Positions 43,098 through 52,886 are shown, counted from the stretch's first letter. The stretch is DNA of 64,000 bases from Clostridia bacterium (GCA_017560255.1 JAFYOI010000008.1:124001-188000); one strand, 5' to 3'. Notes: generated from the sequence alone by a model not told the origin. Translations and numbers: made by a program.

Positions 43098-44810
43098 ATG
43101 GATAACAAGTCTATGGAACTTTACAGACTCTGGTGCGATAATGCACAGGATGAGAGTGTTAAGTCGGCACTTAATGCGCTTGCGGGTGACGAAGCGGAAA
43201 TCTATGAGTGCTTTTATAAGAGCCTCGAATTCGGCACGGCAGGGCTCAGAGGAATTCTGGGCGCGGGCACAAACCGTATGAACGTTTACACGGTAGGTCA
43301 GGCAACACAGGGACTTGCCGATTACGTGAAAAGCAGTTTTGAAAATCCGAGCGTAGTTATCGGCTACGATTCAAGAATAAAATCAACGGAATTCGCACAG
43401 GAAACCGCGCGGGTACTTGCGGCAAACGGAGTAAAGGTTTATTTGTTTTCCGAACTTATTCCCACCCCCGTTGTATCATTTGCGGTAAGGGAACTCTGTT
43501 GTTCATCGGGCGTTATTATCACGGCAAGCCACAATCCGTCCAAGTACAACGGTTACAAGTGCTATGACCCCAACGGCTATCAGATGACCGACGAAGCGGC
43601 AAACAAGGTGTATGGATTCATTAACAAAACCGACATTTTTGCAGACGTAAAGCGTGTTGATTTTGATGCGGCGGTGGAGAGTGGCGCTATTGAATACGTT
43701 TCTCATCAACTCGTCGAGAAATTTATGTCGCATGTTCTTGAACAGAATATCAATCCCGTCGGTGACGATTGCGACCTTAAAGTTATATACACTCCTCTCA
43801 ATGGCGCAGGTAACAAACCTGTCCGTGAGGTTCTGGACAGACTTGGAATAAAGAATATAAAAGTTGTACCGCAGCAGGAATTACCCGATGGTAATTTCCC
43901 GACCTGCCCCTACCCGAATCCCGAGGTAAGACAGGCGTTTGAGTGCGCTATTGAAATGGCGAAGGATTATGCGGCGGATATTCTTCTTGCAACTGACCCC
44001 GACTGTGACCGAGTTGGCGTTGCCGTTAAAGACGGTGATGATTACAGACTTATTTCGGGTAACGAAATGGGTGCAATTCTGCTCAGTTATATCCTTTCGC
44101 AGCGCAGTGCAAACGGAACGCTGCCGAAAAATCCGATTGCAATCAAAACGATTGTTTCAACAATTCTTTGTAATGCGATTTGCGGAAAGTATAATTGCGA
44201 AATGGTAGAACTTCTCACAGGCTTCAAGTATATCGGTGAGTACATCACCGCTCTTGAAGCAAAGGGCGAGGCTGACCGTTTTGTTATGGGTTATGAGGAG
44301 AGTTACGGCTACCTTGCGGGAATTCACGCAAGGGATAAGGATGCCGTTGTTGCATCAATGCTCATCTGTGAAATGGCGGCATACTATAAAAAGCAGGGTA
44401 AGAGTCTTGCCGACGTGCTTTCCGACCTTTACACAGAGTTTGGAATTTTCCTCAATCATGTTGACAACTTCACTTTTGAGGGCTCTCAGGGTATGGCAAA
44501 GATGGCTGAACTTATGGATAGTATGAGAAATGCCGCACCCGATGAGATTGCAGGCTTCAAAGTCACAAAACGTTTTGACTATAAATTAAGCGAATGTACA
44601 GATTGTGCTACAGGTGAAACGACCGTTATCAATTTGCCGAAGTCCAACGTGCTTTTGTATAAATTGGGCGATGTTGCTGAGGTTATTTTCAGACCATCGG
44701 GCACAGAACCGAAAATCAAAGCGTATATAACCGCTCACGCCGAAACAATGGATGAAGCGCTCAGAATAAAAGAAGCGTTGAGAAATTACGCTAAGGAAAA
44801 GATGGCGTAA
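43098..44810 (+). CDS. Alpha-phosphohexomutase (PgcA-type phosphoglucomutase/phosphomannomutase)
   Basis: Interconverts hexose 1- and 6-phosphates; the PgcA type feeds UDP-glucose synthesis. The 570-residue protein has the start EFGTAGLRGILGAGTNRMN, phosphoserine loop ITASHNPSKYNGYK, metal loop ATDPDCDRVGVA, sugar loop MGYEESYGYL, and RPSGTEPKIK. ATG 43098 is fixed by GGGAGG (43085-43090); ATG 43092 is too close. Distinct from the GlmM-like protein at 33-34.7 kb. Confidence 0.93.
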   Translation: MDNKSMELYRLWCDNAQDESVKSALNALAGDEAEIYECFYKSLEFGTAGLRGILGAGTNRMNVYTVGQATQGLADYVKSSFENPSVVIGYDSRIKSTEFAQETARVLAANGVKVYLFSELIPTPVVSFAVRELCCSSGVIITASHNPSKYNGYKCYDPNGYQMTDEAANKVYGFINKTDIFADVKRVDFDAAVESGAIEYVSHQLVEKFMSHVLEQNINPVGDDCDLKVIYTPLNGAGNKPVREVLDRLGIKNIKVVPQQELPDGNFPTCPYPNPEVRQAFECAIEMAKDYAADILLATDPDCDRVGVAVKDGDDYRLISGNEMGAILLSYILSQRSANGTLPKNPIAIKTIVSTILCNAICGKYNCEMVELLTGFKYIGEYITALEAKGEADRFVMGYEESYGYLAGIHARDKDAVVASMLICEMAAYYKKQGKSLADVLSDLYTEFGIFLNHVDNFTFEGSQGMAKMAELMDSMRNAAPDEIAGFKVTKRFDYKLSECTDCATGETTVINLPKSNVLLYKLGDVAEVIFRPSGTEPKIKAYITAHAETMDEALRIKEALRNYAKEKMA

Positions 44811-44837
44811 TTCCAGATGCCGAAAGGAAGAATTATA

Positions 44838-44933
44838 GTGAAAAAGAATTTTGTAAGGATAGTTGCGCTTGTGCTTGCGGGACTTATGGCTCTTGGCACT
44901 TTTGCGGGAATTTTATCCGTACTCTTTCAATAA
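44838..44933 (+). CDS. 31-residue single-span membrane peptide
   Basis: GTG 44838 follows AAAGGAAG by six bases. The peptide is VKKNFVRIVALVLAGLMALGTFAGILSVLFQ in composition: a basic start and one membrane helix. It sits 27 bp after the mutase gene and 24 bp before a lipoprotein gene, so it is likely co-transcribed. I have seen similar short MKKNFVRxxxxxLAxLM peptides in Clostridia but know of no function. Confidence 0.62.
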   Translation: MKKNFVRIVALVLAGLMALGTFAGILSVLFQ

Positions 44934-44957
44934 ATCGAAAGGAAACGCAAACAAATT

Positions 44958-45773
44958 ATGAAAAAGTTTATCTTCATTTGTGTAAGCGTTTTGCTCACAC
45001 TTATTACTGCAATCGGTTGTTCTGACAATAATATTCAGACGACGACAACTGCACCCACAACAACGCAGACAACAACTGCGCCAACAACCACGGTTACAAC
45101 CACTACTACAACTACCACAGCCACAACAACTACTACAACCACCGCACAGGGTGAAATACCGTACCCGTACATACCCGTTATCAATACCGAAAATATTGAA
45201 TGGTATCTGATTTTGGCAAACGGAGAGAACAAACTTCCTGATGATTACGTGATTACAACCGTGCCGATTAAGTACGGATTGGGAACGTATCCGTTCGCTC
45301 TTGACGAGAGAGTTGCAGGCATCTGGGAGCAGATGTGCGCGGATGCACACGCAGACGGTGTCACCAACTGGATGTGGGTTATTTCGGCGTATCGCTCCGT
45401 TGAGTTGCAGGATGAGAGTTTTTCAAACTCTGTAAAGAATTTCTTGTATCAGGGTTACAGTATGGACGATGCAATGGCTTTGACCGCAAAATCATATATG
45501 TATCCCGGTTGCAGCGACCACAATCTTGGCCTTGCGGTCGATATCGGTACAACTAATACGTCATTTGAGGATTCGGATGCGTTTGCATGGCTTTCCGAAC
45601 ACGCTGAGGACTACGGATTCGTGCTTCGTTATCCGAAAGATAAAGTTGACATAACAAAGGTTAAGTATGAACCGTGGCACTGGCGCTACGTCGGTGTTGA
45701 AGCAGCAAAAGAGATGAACGAACTCGGAATGTGCCTCGAGGAGTATCACGTTTACAAAGGATTTGAACAGTAA
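44958..45773 (+). CDS. D-alanyl-D-alanine carboxypeptidase lipoprotein (M15B, VanY/DacY type)
   Basis: A 271-residue lipoprotein that trims the terminal D-Ala of peptidoglycan stem peptides. The signal peptide ends LITAIGC (Cys21), followed by a Thr-rich linker (about 29-65) that should carry the enzyme away from the membrane. The M15B domain has WVISAYRS, the zinc motif SDHNLGLAVDIG (SxHxxGxAxD) and EPWHWRYVG. All metal and catalytic residues (His, Asp, Glu, His) are present. Confidence 0.93.
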   Translation: MKKFIFICVSVLLTLITAIGCSDNNIQTTTTAPTTTQTTTAPTTTVTTTTTTTTATTTTTTTAQGEIPYPYIPVINTENIEWYLILANGENKLPDDYVITTVPIKYGLGTYPFALDERVAGIWEQMCADAHADGVTNWMWVISAYRSVELQDESFSNSVKNFLYQGYSMDDAMALTAKSYMYPGCSDHNLGLAVDIGTTNTSFEDSDAFAWLSEHAEDYGFVLRYPKDKVDITKVKYEPWHWRYVGVEAAKEMNELGMCLEEYHVYKGFEQ

Positions 45774-45796
45774 TTTTTCTGAAAGAGGTGAGCGGA

Positions 45797-46618
45797 ATGG
45801 ATAAAATCCGATGCGATTTGTCAATTGCGGATATTAAAGTACGGATTTTTTCTGACCGCGCTTTACCGATACAGGATAATCTTAAAAATTTTTGTGCTGA
45901 TTTTGAAAGCGCAGACGTTGTCTACATTACCCTCGCAGTTAACAATCCCGATGATTATATTCCCGCCGATGCAAAGCGTGTTTATGACGGCGCGGGAATG
46001 ACGGTTTTTGAATCTGACGGGCGAATCTATCACCGCTATTTTTACGGTGGTGAACTCAGCGTGCTTGATGTTGAGAGTAGAACGATTTATCTTAATGCAA
46101 CACGACCGATAAATATTCAGCGCAGTTTGTCGCTTGAAACCGAGATACTTGATTTCGATGGGATTTTTATGCACGCATCGCTGATAAAAGTCGGTGATAA
46201 AGGCGTGATTTTCAGCGCCCCATCAGGAGTCGGTAAGTCCACTCAGGCGGCGCTTTGGGAGAAGCATCGCGGTGCGCGCGTGCTGAACGGGGACAGAGCG
46301 GCTGTGCGTTTTGTCAACGGGAAATGGTTTGCTTACGGTTCGCCGTGGGCGGGCTCGTCGGGAATTTACGTCAACGACAGCGTTGATTTGTCGGCGATTG
46401 TTTTTCTCGGTCAATCAAAAGAGAATGAAATAAAAAAACTTGGTGGGGCAGCCGCATTTGGCGCGATGATGAAAGGCGGCATTTTCCCTTATTGGAGCAA
46501 GGCGAAGATGAGTCGGGTGTGCGCAGTGACGGAGCAATTGCTTTCACAGATACCGGTTTATGAATTAAAGTGCCGTCCTGATGAGTCGGCGGTTGAAACT
46601 CTGGAGAGGTTTATATAG
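45797..46618 (+). CDS. HPr-kinase-like P-loop protein
   Basis: A 273-residue protein. The N-terminal half (1-110) is beta-rich and unlike HprK's; residues 120-270 resemble the HprK/PEPCK-like kinase domain, with Walker A APSGVGKST (141-149), NGDRAAVRF and SPWAGSSG. Free-standing HprK-like kinases of this sort occur in gene clusters for modified peptides, next to radical SAM enzymes. It ends 11 bp before the rSAM gene, so it is co-translated. AGAGGTGAG sets ATG 45797; a GTG at 45788 lies inside that site. Substrate unknown. Confidence 0.8.
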   Translation: MDKIRCDLSIADIKVRIFSDRALPIQDNLKNFCADFESADVVYITLAVNNPDDYIPADAKRVYDGAGMTVFESDGRIYHRYFYGGELSVLDVESRTIYLNATRPINIQRSLSLETEILDFDGIFMHASLIKVGDKGVIFSAPSGVGKSTQAALWEKHRGARVLNGDRAAVRFVNGKWFAYGSPWAGSSGIYVNDSVDLSAIVFLGQSKENEIKKLGGAAAFGAMMKGGIFPYWSKAKMSRVCAVTEQLLSQIPVYELKCRPDESAVETLERFI

Positions 46619-46629
46619 GGGGTGCGGAA

Positions 46630-47766
46630 ATGGATACAGTGGGCAGAAAGGCTCATATTTCAAAAAAACTTATAAATATGGCGGCTATGTCCAAAACGCC
46701 CATTTCGGCAGGCTTTGAACTGACCGCCCGTTGCACGTTGCGTTGCAAAATGTGCTATATTGTGTCTGGAAATTTCAAACCGTGCGCTGATGAGGAGTTG
46801 ACTGCTCAGCAGTGGATTGACCTTGCACGTCAGGCGGCGGAGCAAGGCTTGCTTTACCTTCAACTGACGGGCGGAGAGGCTATGATGCGCTCCGATTTTA
46901 AGGAGATTTATCAGGCGCTTCACAAGATGGGACTTAAAATTTCAGTCAGCACCAACGCCACTCTTTTCAACGATGAATACATTGAATTTTTCAAAAATTA
47001 TCCACCGGTCAGGTTTAGTATAAGTCTTTATGGCTCGGATAATGAAACCTATGAGGAACTTTGCGGGTTAAAGAATGGTTACGATATTGTAACGTGCAAT
47101 ATTGACAAACTTATTGCGGCAGGACTTAACGTCAAAATCAATCTTACTTTGACTAAATATAACGTCAAGGATGCCAAGGGAATTTGTGAGTTTGCAAAGT
47201 CAAGGGGACTGATGGTTACCCAGATGAGTTATACTTTTCCGCCTGAACAAACCTCCGATTACGGAGTTGACGATACGCGGCTTTGCGCGGAAGATGCGGC
47301 AAAAGTTTATCTGCAGTGTGAATCTATTATGTTCCCGAATGAGCGCTTTGCGGAAAAAATCTCCGCTTTATCAAAACGGTCCCTTGCTGACGAGGATGCG
47401 GGCGGACTTGAATTCAGGCGCAACGGAAACAAACTGAAATGTCAGGCGGCGCGCAGCAGTTACTGGATTAACTGGCGCGGGGAAATGCTTCCCTGTGTTG
47501 AAATGCCGTTTATCAAAGCGTATCCGTTGCAGGTCGGTTTTAAACAGGCGTGGGATGAAATTGTTCAGAAAACAGATGAAATCGTCCGTTTTCCCGATGA
47601 ATGTACAACGTGTAATATGCGCGATGTTTGCTTTGCTTGCCCAGCGTATTTTTATGCCGAAACAGGCAGACCTGACGTCCTCGCGCCGAATATATGTAAA
47701 TACATTGAAAACTATATAAAATATGCAAGAGAAATTGAGAAAGGTAAGAGCATCGATGAAATTTAA
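46630..47766 (+). CDS. Radical SAM/SPASM maturase-like enzyme
   Basis: A 378-residue radical SAM enzyme. The SAM cluster Cys are C35, C39, C42 (CTLRCKMC). QLTGGEAM is the GGE SAM-binding motif. The C-terminal SPASM region has the full Cys set for two auxiliary clusters: C271, C289 (GEMLPC), C325, C328, C334, C337, C356. Such enzymes modify ribosomal peptides or activate sulfatases. No PqqD-like domain and no sulfatase are nearby. It overlaps the start of a lipoprotein gene by 11 bp. Confidence 0.9.
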   Translation: MDTVGRKAHISKKLINMAAMSKTPISAGFELTARCTLRCKMCYIVSGNFKPCADEELTAQQWIDLARQAAEQGLLYLQLTGGEAMMRSDFKEIYQALHKMGLKISVSTNATLFNDEYIEFFKNYPPVRFSISLYGSDNETYEELCGLKNGYDIVTCNIDKLIAAGLNVKINLTLTKYNVKDAKGICEFAKSRGLMVTQMSYTFPPEQTSDYGVDDTRLCAEDAAKVYLQCESIMFPNERFAEKISALSKRSLADEDAGGLEFRRNGNKLKCQAARSSYWINWRGEMLPCVEMPFIKAYPLQVGFKQAWDEIVQKTDEIVRFPDECTTCNMRDVCFACPAYFYAETGRPDVLAPNICKYIENYIKYAREIEKGKSIDEI

Positions 47767-48619
47767 AGGTGTTATTTGCGCGGTTCTTGTTTTGGCTATA
47801 TTGGTTGTTGCGGGATGCAGCGTGAACGACGTTGACCCGACTTCATCAACAACTACAAACGGTACGACAGTGCCCAATACTCAGATTACTACAACCGTTA
47901 CAACTACAACCTCTGGCAGCGAGGAGGGGACAAGCGATAGCGGTCAGACCACGACCACAACTTCTCCCTCGGATACTTCGACAACAACGGTTGACGGCGT
48001 TATTCCGCCCACGATAAGTAATCAAGCCCCTATTACAATTCAGGAGATTTCCGTCAACGGATTGCCTGTAATCGTAGGTGACAGAACCAACAGACTGAGA
48101 ATAAATGCGGCAGGATTGCTTGACGGCAACTCCAAAAACCCATTGTTCATCCTTGTCACCAACGTTGGTGAGGACGACATTTATTCCGCTACGATAAATG
48201 CGAACGCGGGAGGTAAAGAGGTTTGCTTCAATATTTCGTATTTGCCGAGGGGTGCAAGTATCTGGGCAGAAAGCGTGGACAATTACATTTACAGCGCCTC
48301 GGATAAATTTATTGTCAGGACTGATGCGATAATTGTAAGCGCATCGTTGGCGGGTGTACCCGTTGATACGGGCTATAGCGGCATTCTCAAGTTGTATGCA
48401 GGTGATAAAAACGGCAGCAGAGGATTGTTTATTGAAAACGTTTCGGGCAAGAAGATAAGCAAGGTGGTCATCAAGTATCGCCCACATATCAGTGAGGCAG
48501 GACTGTTCGCAACACCCTACGTTCTTGAACTTACGGACGTTGAAAGCGGCTCAAAGTATTTTAAACCAAATGCGTATTTGTATGGTGTTGATATCGCGGA
48601 TGTACAGGTAACTTACTAA
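47756..48619 (+). CDS. Thr-rich lipoprotein of unknown function
   Basis: A 287-residue exported protein. The signal ends LVVAGC (Cys21), then a Ser/Thr/Gly-rich spacer (about 28-90), then a beta-rich domain (about 95-287) containing IQEISVNGLPVIVG and FIENVSGKKISKVVIKY. No family recognised. ATG 47756 overlaps the end of the rSAM gene, so expression is coupled. It might be a substrate or partner of the HprK-like/rSAM pair, which is only a guess from position. Confidence 0.75.
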   Translation: MKFKGVICAVLVLAILVVAGCSVNDVDPTSSTTTNGTTVPNTQITTTVTTTTSGSEEGTSDSGQTTTTTSPSDTSTTTVDGVIPPTISNQAPITIQEISVNGLPVIVGDRTNRLRINAAGLLDGNSKNPLFILVTNVGEDDIYSATINANAGGKEVCFNISYLPRGASIWAESVDNYIYSASDKFIVRTDAIIVSASLAGVPVDTGYSGILKLYAGDKNGSRGLFIENVSGKKISKVVIKYRPHISEAGLFATPYVLELTDVESGSKYFKPNAYLYGVDIADVQVTY

Positions 48620-48644
48620 AACATTTATATGGGAGGCAGTTTTC

Positions 48645-49049
48645 ATGAAAAAGGTTTCATTGATACTTGCTATTGTTCTGTGTTTAAGTATGCTCGCAGG
48701 GTGCTCGGATACAGGGGAGTATAATTTTAAAACCATCACCGCCGCCGAAGCGAAAGAATTGATTGATACGGGTGATTATATCGTCCTTGATGTAAGAACG
48801 CAGGAGGAATATGATGAGAAGCATATTCCCGGCAGCGTACATATTCCGATTGATAAAAATGACGTTGAGCCTTTTAAGCAGGAGGTTGTCAAGCAACTTA
48901 CCAATAAGAGAGCGAAGATAATAGTTTATTGTATGTCGGGATTCAGAAGTGATATTGCCGTTAAGGCGATGTCAAGCCTCGGCTATAAGAAACTTTATAA
49001 TATGATCGACGGAATTGAAGGCTGGACTTACGACGTTGAGGTGGGGTAA
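48645..49049 (+). CDS. Rhodanese-like lipoprotein
   Basis: A 134-residue lipoprotein. The signal ends LSMLAGC (Cys20); residues 30-134 are one rhodanese domain with VLDVRTQEEYDEKHIPGS and the active loop CMSGFRS (Cys96), so sulfur transfer outside the membrane is possible. GGGAGG precedes the ATG. It abuts the next gene (TAAATG). Confidence 0.9.
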   Translation: MKKVSLILAIVLCLSMLAGCSDTGEYNFKTITAAEAKELIDTGDYIVLDVRTQEEYDEKHIPGSVHIPIDKNDVEPFKQEVVKQLTNKRAKIIVYCMSGFRSDIAVKAMSSLGYKKLYNMIDGIEGWTYDVEVG

Positions 49050-50000
49050 ATGATTAAATGTCCTCTTTGCCATTGGAATAATGCAGAGAGTACACAGCAT
49101 TGTCAGTCGTGCGGATGCAATCTGGAGAACGTAACAAAACTGAATTTTGATAAGGATAATCCCAACTGTTACAGTTACACTCCACCAAGGAGAATTCTTG
49201 AAAAAGGCGTTGGAACTCTCGGTAGCGGCGTTGACCTCGTTTTTAGATTCGGAATGAGCAAACTGGCTACCCCGCTTATCATTTGCAAGTTGTTTCTTCT
49301 GGCCGTTATTCAGTATGTGACAATGATGTTGTATCTTGAAAATAACAGTTTGTTTTACGTGTTGATTCCGATTTCCCTCGTCTTGATGATAGACATTATG
49401 GGGTGGATGATTTTTACACGCGGATGCAGGAAGAAAAAACGAAAATTAGTAAGCCTGGGACTCAGATCGCTATATGCTTTCCACGCGGTAAGTACGGCGT
49501 ACTGCGTGATTGTATTGTTGTTGATGTTTTTTTTATCAACAACAATTGCACTTTCCGGGAATATAGAAAATTCAATTATTAACGTTATGGATGGCACGTC
49601 GTCCATAGTTACGGTTTCTATCCTTGCCGTTGTTTCCATATTGATTTTGATGGCTATTATGTTCCTTGTTATTTGTGCAAAGTTTTTCAGGGAAATGCTT
49701 GATGTGTACGGCAGAAACGTTCTCAGATACTATCATCTGACATGGATAATTCCCGTTGTATTTTTTTTGGCAGGTATAGTATTCTCATTGTGTACCGTGA
49801 TGTTGATTTTTTATAAGGGCAATGCTCTGGAGTTTATTTCTCAATATGATCTTTTGCAAAAATATCTTTACGCAGTAATCGGTAATCATAATCTGTTTAT
49901 CAGTGTTCTGACAACTGTGATTGCTTTGATATCTCTGCTCAGCGGGTTTATGGTGGCAAGATACATCAGAACCTACAAAAAAATGTTTATTTCCAAATAA
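49050..50000 (+). CDS. Zinc-ribbon membrane protein
   Basis: A 316-residue protein with an N-terminal zinc ribbon (CPLC ... CQSCGC, residues 4-23), a linker, and about six or seven membrane helices. The ribbon suggests cytosolic metal or nucleic acid contact, but I do not recognise the family. It starts directly after the rhodanese stop, without its own clear ribosome site, indicating translational coupling. Confidence 0.72.
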   Translation: MIKCPLCHWNNAESTQHCQSCGCNLENVTKLNFDKDNPNCYSYTPPRRILEKGVGTLGSGVDLVFRFGMSKLATPLIICKLFLLAVIQYVTMMLYLENNSLFYVLIPISLVLMIDIMGWMIFTRGCRKKKRKLVSLGLRSLYAFHAVSTAYCVIVLLLMFFLSTTIALSGNIENSIINVMDGTSSIVTVSILAVVSILILMAIMFLVICAKFFREMLDVYGRNVLRYYHLTWIIPVVFFLAGIVFSLCTVMLIFYKGNALEFISQYDLLQKYLYAVIGNHNLFISVLTTVIALISLLSGFMVARYIRTYKKMFISK

Positions 50001-50015
50001 AAATTAAGAAAATGT

Positions 50016-50063
50016 AAAAAAGGGTTAAAACAGGAGGAAACTTCTTGACTTTAACCCTTTTTT
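50016..50063 (+). terminator. Terminator of the 43-50 kb gene group
   Basis: AAAAGGGTTAAA with its complement TTTAACCCTTTT, plus inner pairing around GAAAC, followed by TTTTTT. Confidence 0.85.
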
Positions 50064-50131
50064 GTGTTAAAGTGTGGAATGTTGTGTATTTTTATACAAA
50101 TTCATGCATTTATGCAGAAAGAAGATGAAGT

Positions 50132-51682
50132 ATGGTAGAAATGATTGAAAAAGTTAACGGTGCCGTTAACGGATTTGTGTGGGGTTGGCCTGCACTTATT
50201 TTGCTCGGTTTTGTAGGCGTTCTTATGACTGTGCTTACAAAATTCTTCCAGGTTGGTCACATCGGCCACTGGTTCAAAAACACAATCGGTGCTATCTTTG
50301 GTGACAGAAAAGTTACCAAGCACACAAAGGACAAGACAATTTCCCAGTTCCAGTCCCTCTGTACTGCTCTTGCGGCAACAGTTGGTACAGGTAACATCGT
50401 TGGTGTTGCAAGTGCTATCGCTGTTGGTGGCCCCGGTGCAGTTTTCTGGATGTGGGTTATCGCATTCTTCGGAATGATGACAAACTATTCTGAAAACGTT
50501 CTCGGTATCCTTTTCCGTCGCAAGAACGAAAAAGGCGAATGGAGCGGCGGCGCAATGTATTATTTGCGTGACGGTCTTGGCGGTAAGAAGGGTTGCAAAT
50601 GGATTGGTGCGGTTCTTGCAGTTCTTTTCTCAATCTTCTGCTTGCTCGCATCATTCGGTATCGGTAACATGAGCCAGGTAAACAGTATGGTTGGCAACAT
50701 CACAAACGCTTTCACAATTCCTGAACTTGTGACTCCCGACGGAAGCGTTATCACACCCCAGCTTATCGTTGGTATCATCCTCCTCATCGCAGTAGGTCTT
50801 GTTGTAGTTGGTGGTCTTAAGAGAGTTGCTTCCTTCACAGAGAAGATCGTTCCCGTTATGATCGTTATTTATCTTGTTGGTGCATTTGTTATCATCGGCA
50901 AGAACGTATCCCAGGTTCCCGCAGTATTCGGTTCTATTTTCAAGTATGCGTTCACTTCACAGTCACTCGCAGGTGGTGCTGTTGGTTTCACAGTAATGAC
51001 CGCAATGAAGATGGGCTTTAAGAGAGGCGTATTCTCCAACGAGGCCGGTCTTGGTTCTTCTGTAATGGTTCACTCCAGTTCCAACGTTAAGGAGCCTGTT
51101 CGTCAGGGTATGTGGGGTATCTTTGAGGTATTCGCTGACACAATTATCGTTTGTACTCTCACCGCTCTCACAATTCTCTCCTCCGGTCTCTTTGACCTTG
51201 AAACAGGTATGAAGGCTGAGGCTTACGCTAACGTTGCTGACAGCGCTCTTATGGGTGAAGCGTTCCGTACAGTATTCGGTGATATCGGCCCGATGTTTGT
51301 TGCAATCGCAATCTTCTTCTTTGCTTACTCAACCGTACTCGGCTGGAGCCACTACGGTACAAAGGCTTGGGAGTATCTCTTCGGTGTAAAATCCGTTCCG
51401 ATTTATCGTTTCATCTTCGTTGTAATGGTTCTCGCAGGTGCAATCCTCAACGCTCAGCTCGCGTGGGATCTCTCCGACACATTCAACGGTCTTATGATGA
51501 TTCCCAACCTTATCGGTGTTCTTGTACTTTCTCCGATTGTTATGAAGTGTACAAAGAACTATGTTGACCGTAAGTTCAGAAAGAAGGACGTTGAACCGAT
51601 GCTTTCCGTAATTCCGGAAATTCAGGCTGTTCAGTTGGCAGACCTCAAAGCTGAGGAAAGCGAAGACGTTGTTTCTGAATAA
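50132..51682 (+). CDS. AGCS-family sodium:alanine symporter
   Basis: A 516-residue Na+-coupled amino acid transporter with about 11 helices. Characteristic AGCS segments are TVGTGNIVGVASAIAVGGPGAVFWMW, the start of helix 6 with FTVMTAMKMGFKRGVFSNEAGLGS, and STVLGWSHYG. It usually takes up alanine or glycine. The gene stands alone; a weak AAGAAG precedes the ATG. No glycine riboswitch was seen upstream. Confidence 0.94.
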   Translation: MVEMIEKVNGAVNGFVWGWPALILLGFVGVLMTVLTKFFQVGHIGHWFKNTIGAIFGDRKVTKHTKDKTISQFQSLCTALAATVGTGNIVGVASAIAVGGPGAVFWMWVIAFFGMMTNYSENVLGILFRRKNEKGEWSGGAMYYLRDGLGGKKGCKWIGAVLAVLFSIFCLLASFGIGNMSQVNSMVGNITNAFTIPELVTPDGSVITPQLIVGIILLIAVGLVVVGGLKRVASFTEKIVPVMIVIYLVGAFVIIGKNVSQVPAVFGSIFKYAFTSQSLAGGAVGFTVMTAMKMGFKRGVFSNEAGLGSSVMVHSSSNVKEPVRQGMWGIFEVFADTIIVCTLTALTILSSGLFDLETGMKAEAYANVADSALMGEAFRTVFGDIGPMFVAIAIFFFAYSTVLGWSHYGTKAWEYLFGVKSVPIYRFIFVVMVLAGAILNAQLAWDLSDTFNGLMMIPNLIGVLVLSPIVMKCTKNYVDRKFRKKDVEPMLSVIPEIQAVQLADLKAEESEDVVSE

Positions 51683-51701
51683 CATATAATAGGTAAGTAA
51701 A

Positions 51702-51735
51702 AACCCCGTAGCCAATTGCTACGGGGTTAATTTTT
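51702..51735. terminator. Bidirectional terminator between AGCS and rodA
   Basis: AACCCCGTAGC and GCTACGGGGTT with loop CAATT; T6 on the plus side. Confidence 0.88.
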
Positions 51736-52886
51736 TAGAACATAAGTGAAGTTCGTCTTTGTTTTGCGTATCTGTATGCGCTCATTACAATTCCGATTCC
51801 AAGGTAGAGGCAGAGCGTTGATGAACCGCCCGCACTGAAAAACGGAAGCGTGATGCCGATAACGGGGAGCAGTCGCAGACACATACCAATGTTAATCATT
51901 GACTGACCGGCAATCATTGCCGCAACACCGCAACACATATAGTATCCAACGTTTTTCTGTGCTTTGCCCGCAACGGAAAGAATTTTCATACAAATTGCAA
52001 CTATCAGGATAACAACCGCAATCGTACCAAAAAGTCCGAGTTCTTCGCCCGCTACGCTGAGAATCATATCGTTATGGGCAACGGGTACGTAACCGCTCTG
52101 GGTATATTCACCTTTGAACAAACCCTTGCCGAGCAGTTTGCCCGATCCCATGGCCTGAATTGCCCTTGTCTGCTGATACGCTTCGGTCATTGCGTATTCT
52201 TCGGGGTTGAAGATTGCGAGTATTCTGCGGCGCTGATAACCCGAAATGATGTTTGTAAACCAGGCAACTGAGAAACCACACACAGCCGCCGCCGCACCAA
52301 TCGCGTAGTAGTACCATTTAAGACCTGCGAAGAAGGTCATAGATATAAATATAAGTATAAAGACGAGGGCTGAGCCGTCGTCACCGCACCACGAAACAAG
52401 GAAGAACGCTATAAAAGCGTGCGCAACCAGACCGATCAGATGGGGGATTCGGTTGATATGGGTTCTGACCTTGTTAATGTGTACGGAGAAAGTGACAATA
52501 AAGCCGATTTTCAAAAGTTCCGAGGATTGAAATACGGTTGAGCCGATCATAATCCAGGAAACAGCATCCTCACGCCCTTCGGGCGCAACGCCGAAAAATC
52601 TTGTATATACCATCAACCCGACACCGACAATTGCAATAATCGGCCAGAGTTTCGCAATCGTTTCCGGATTGAATAACGAAACTATGGTAGCCAGCAGTAT
52701 GCCGATAATAGTTGAAACTATCATTGTTTTTGCCGCTGATGATAAGAAAACGCCCTCCGGATTGTTGTGCAGAGTGGCGCTCGTGACAAGTAAAATTCCA
52801 TAGACTGAGGCGATAAGACAAATTATAATCAGACCAAAGTCGGTTCCTCGGAGAAATTTTCTGAAAGAGGCTTTGAACTGTTTCAA
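51735..52886 (-). CDS. rodA: SEDS peptidoglycan polymerase RodA
   Basis: A 383-residue, ten-helix SEDS glycosyltransferase that polymerises glycan strands during elongation. Motifs: SWIMIGSTVFQSSELLKIGF, the catalytic Asp region WCGDDGSALVF, and the long extracellular loop with RRRILAIFNPEEYAM, AIQAMGSGKLLGKGLFKG. The last two are typical of RodA rather than FtsW. Its partner class B PBP is not in the window. The promoter lies at 52919-52947. Confidence 0.92.
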   Translation of the reverse strand: MKQFKASFRKFLRGTDFGLIIICLIASVYGILLVTSATLHNNPEGVFLSSAAKTMIVSTIIGILLATIVSLFNPETIAKLWPIIAIVGVGLMVYTRFFGVAPEGREDAVSWIMIGSTVFQSSELLKIGFIVTFSVHINKVRTHINRIPHLIGLVAHAFIAFFLVSWCGDDGSALVFILIFISMTFFAGLKWYYYAIGAAAAVCGFSVAWFTNIISGYQRRRILAIFNPEEYAMTEAYQQTRAIQAMGSGKLLGKGLFKGEYTQSGYVPVAHNDMILSVAGEELGLFGTIAVVILIVAICMKILSVAGKAQKNVGYYMCCGVAAMIAGQSMINIGMCLRLLPVIGITLPFFSAGGSSTLCLYLGIGIVMSAYRYAKQRRTSLMF

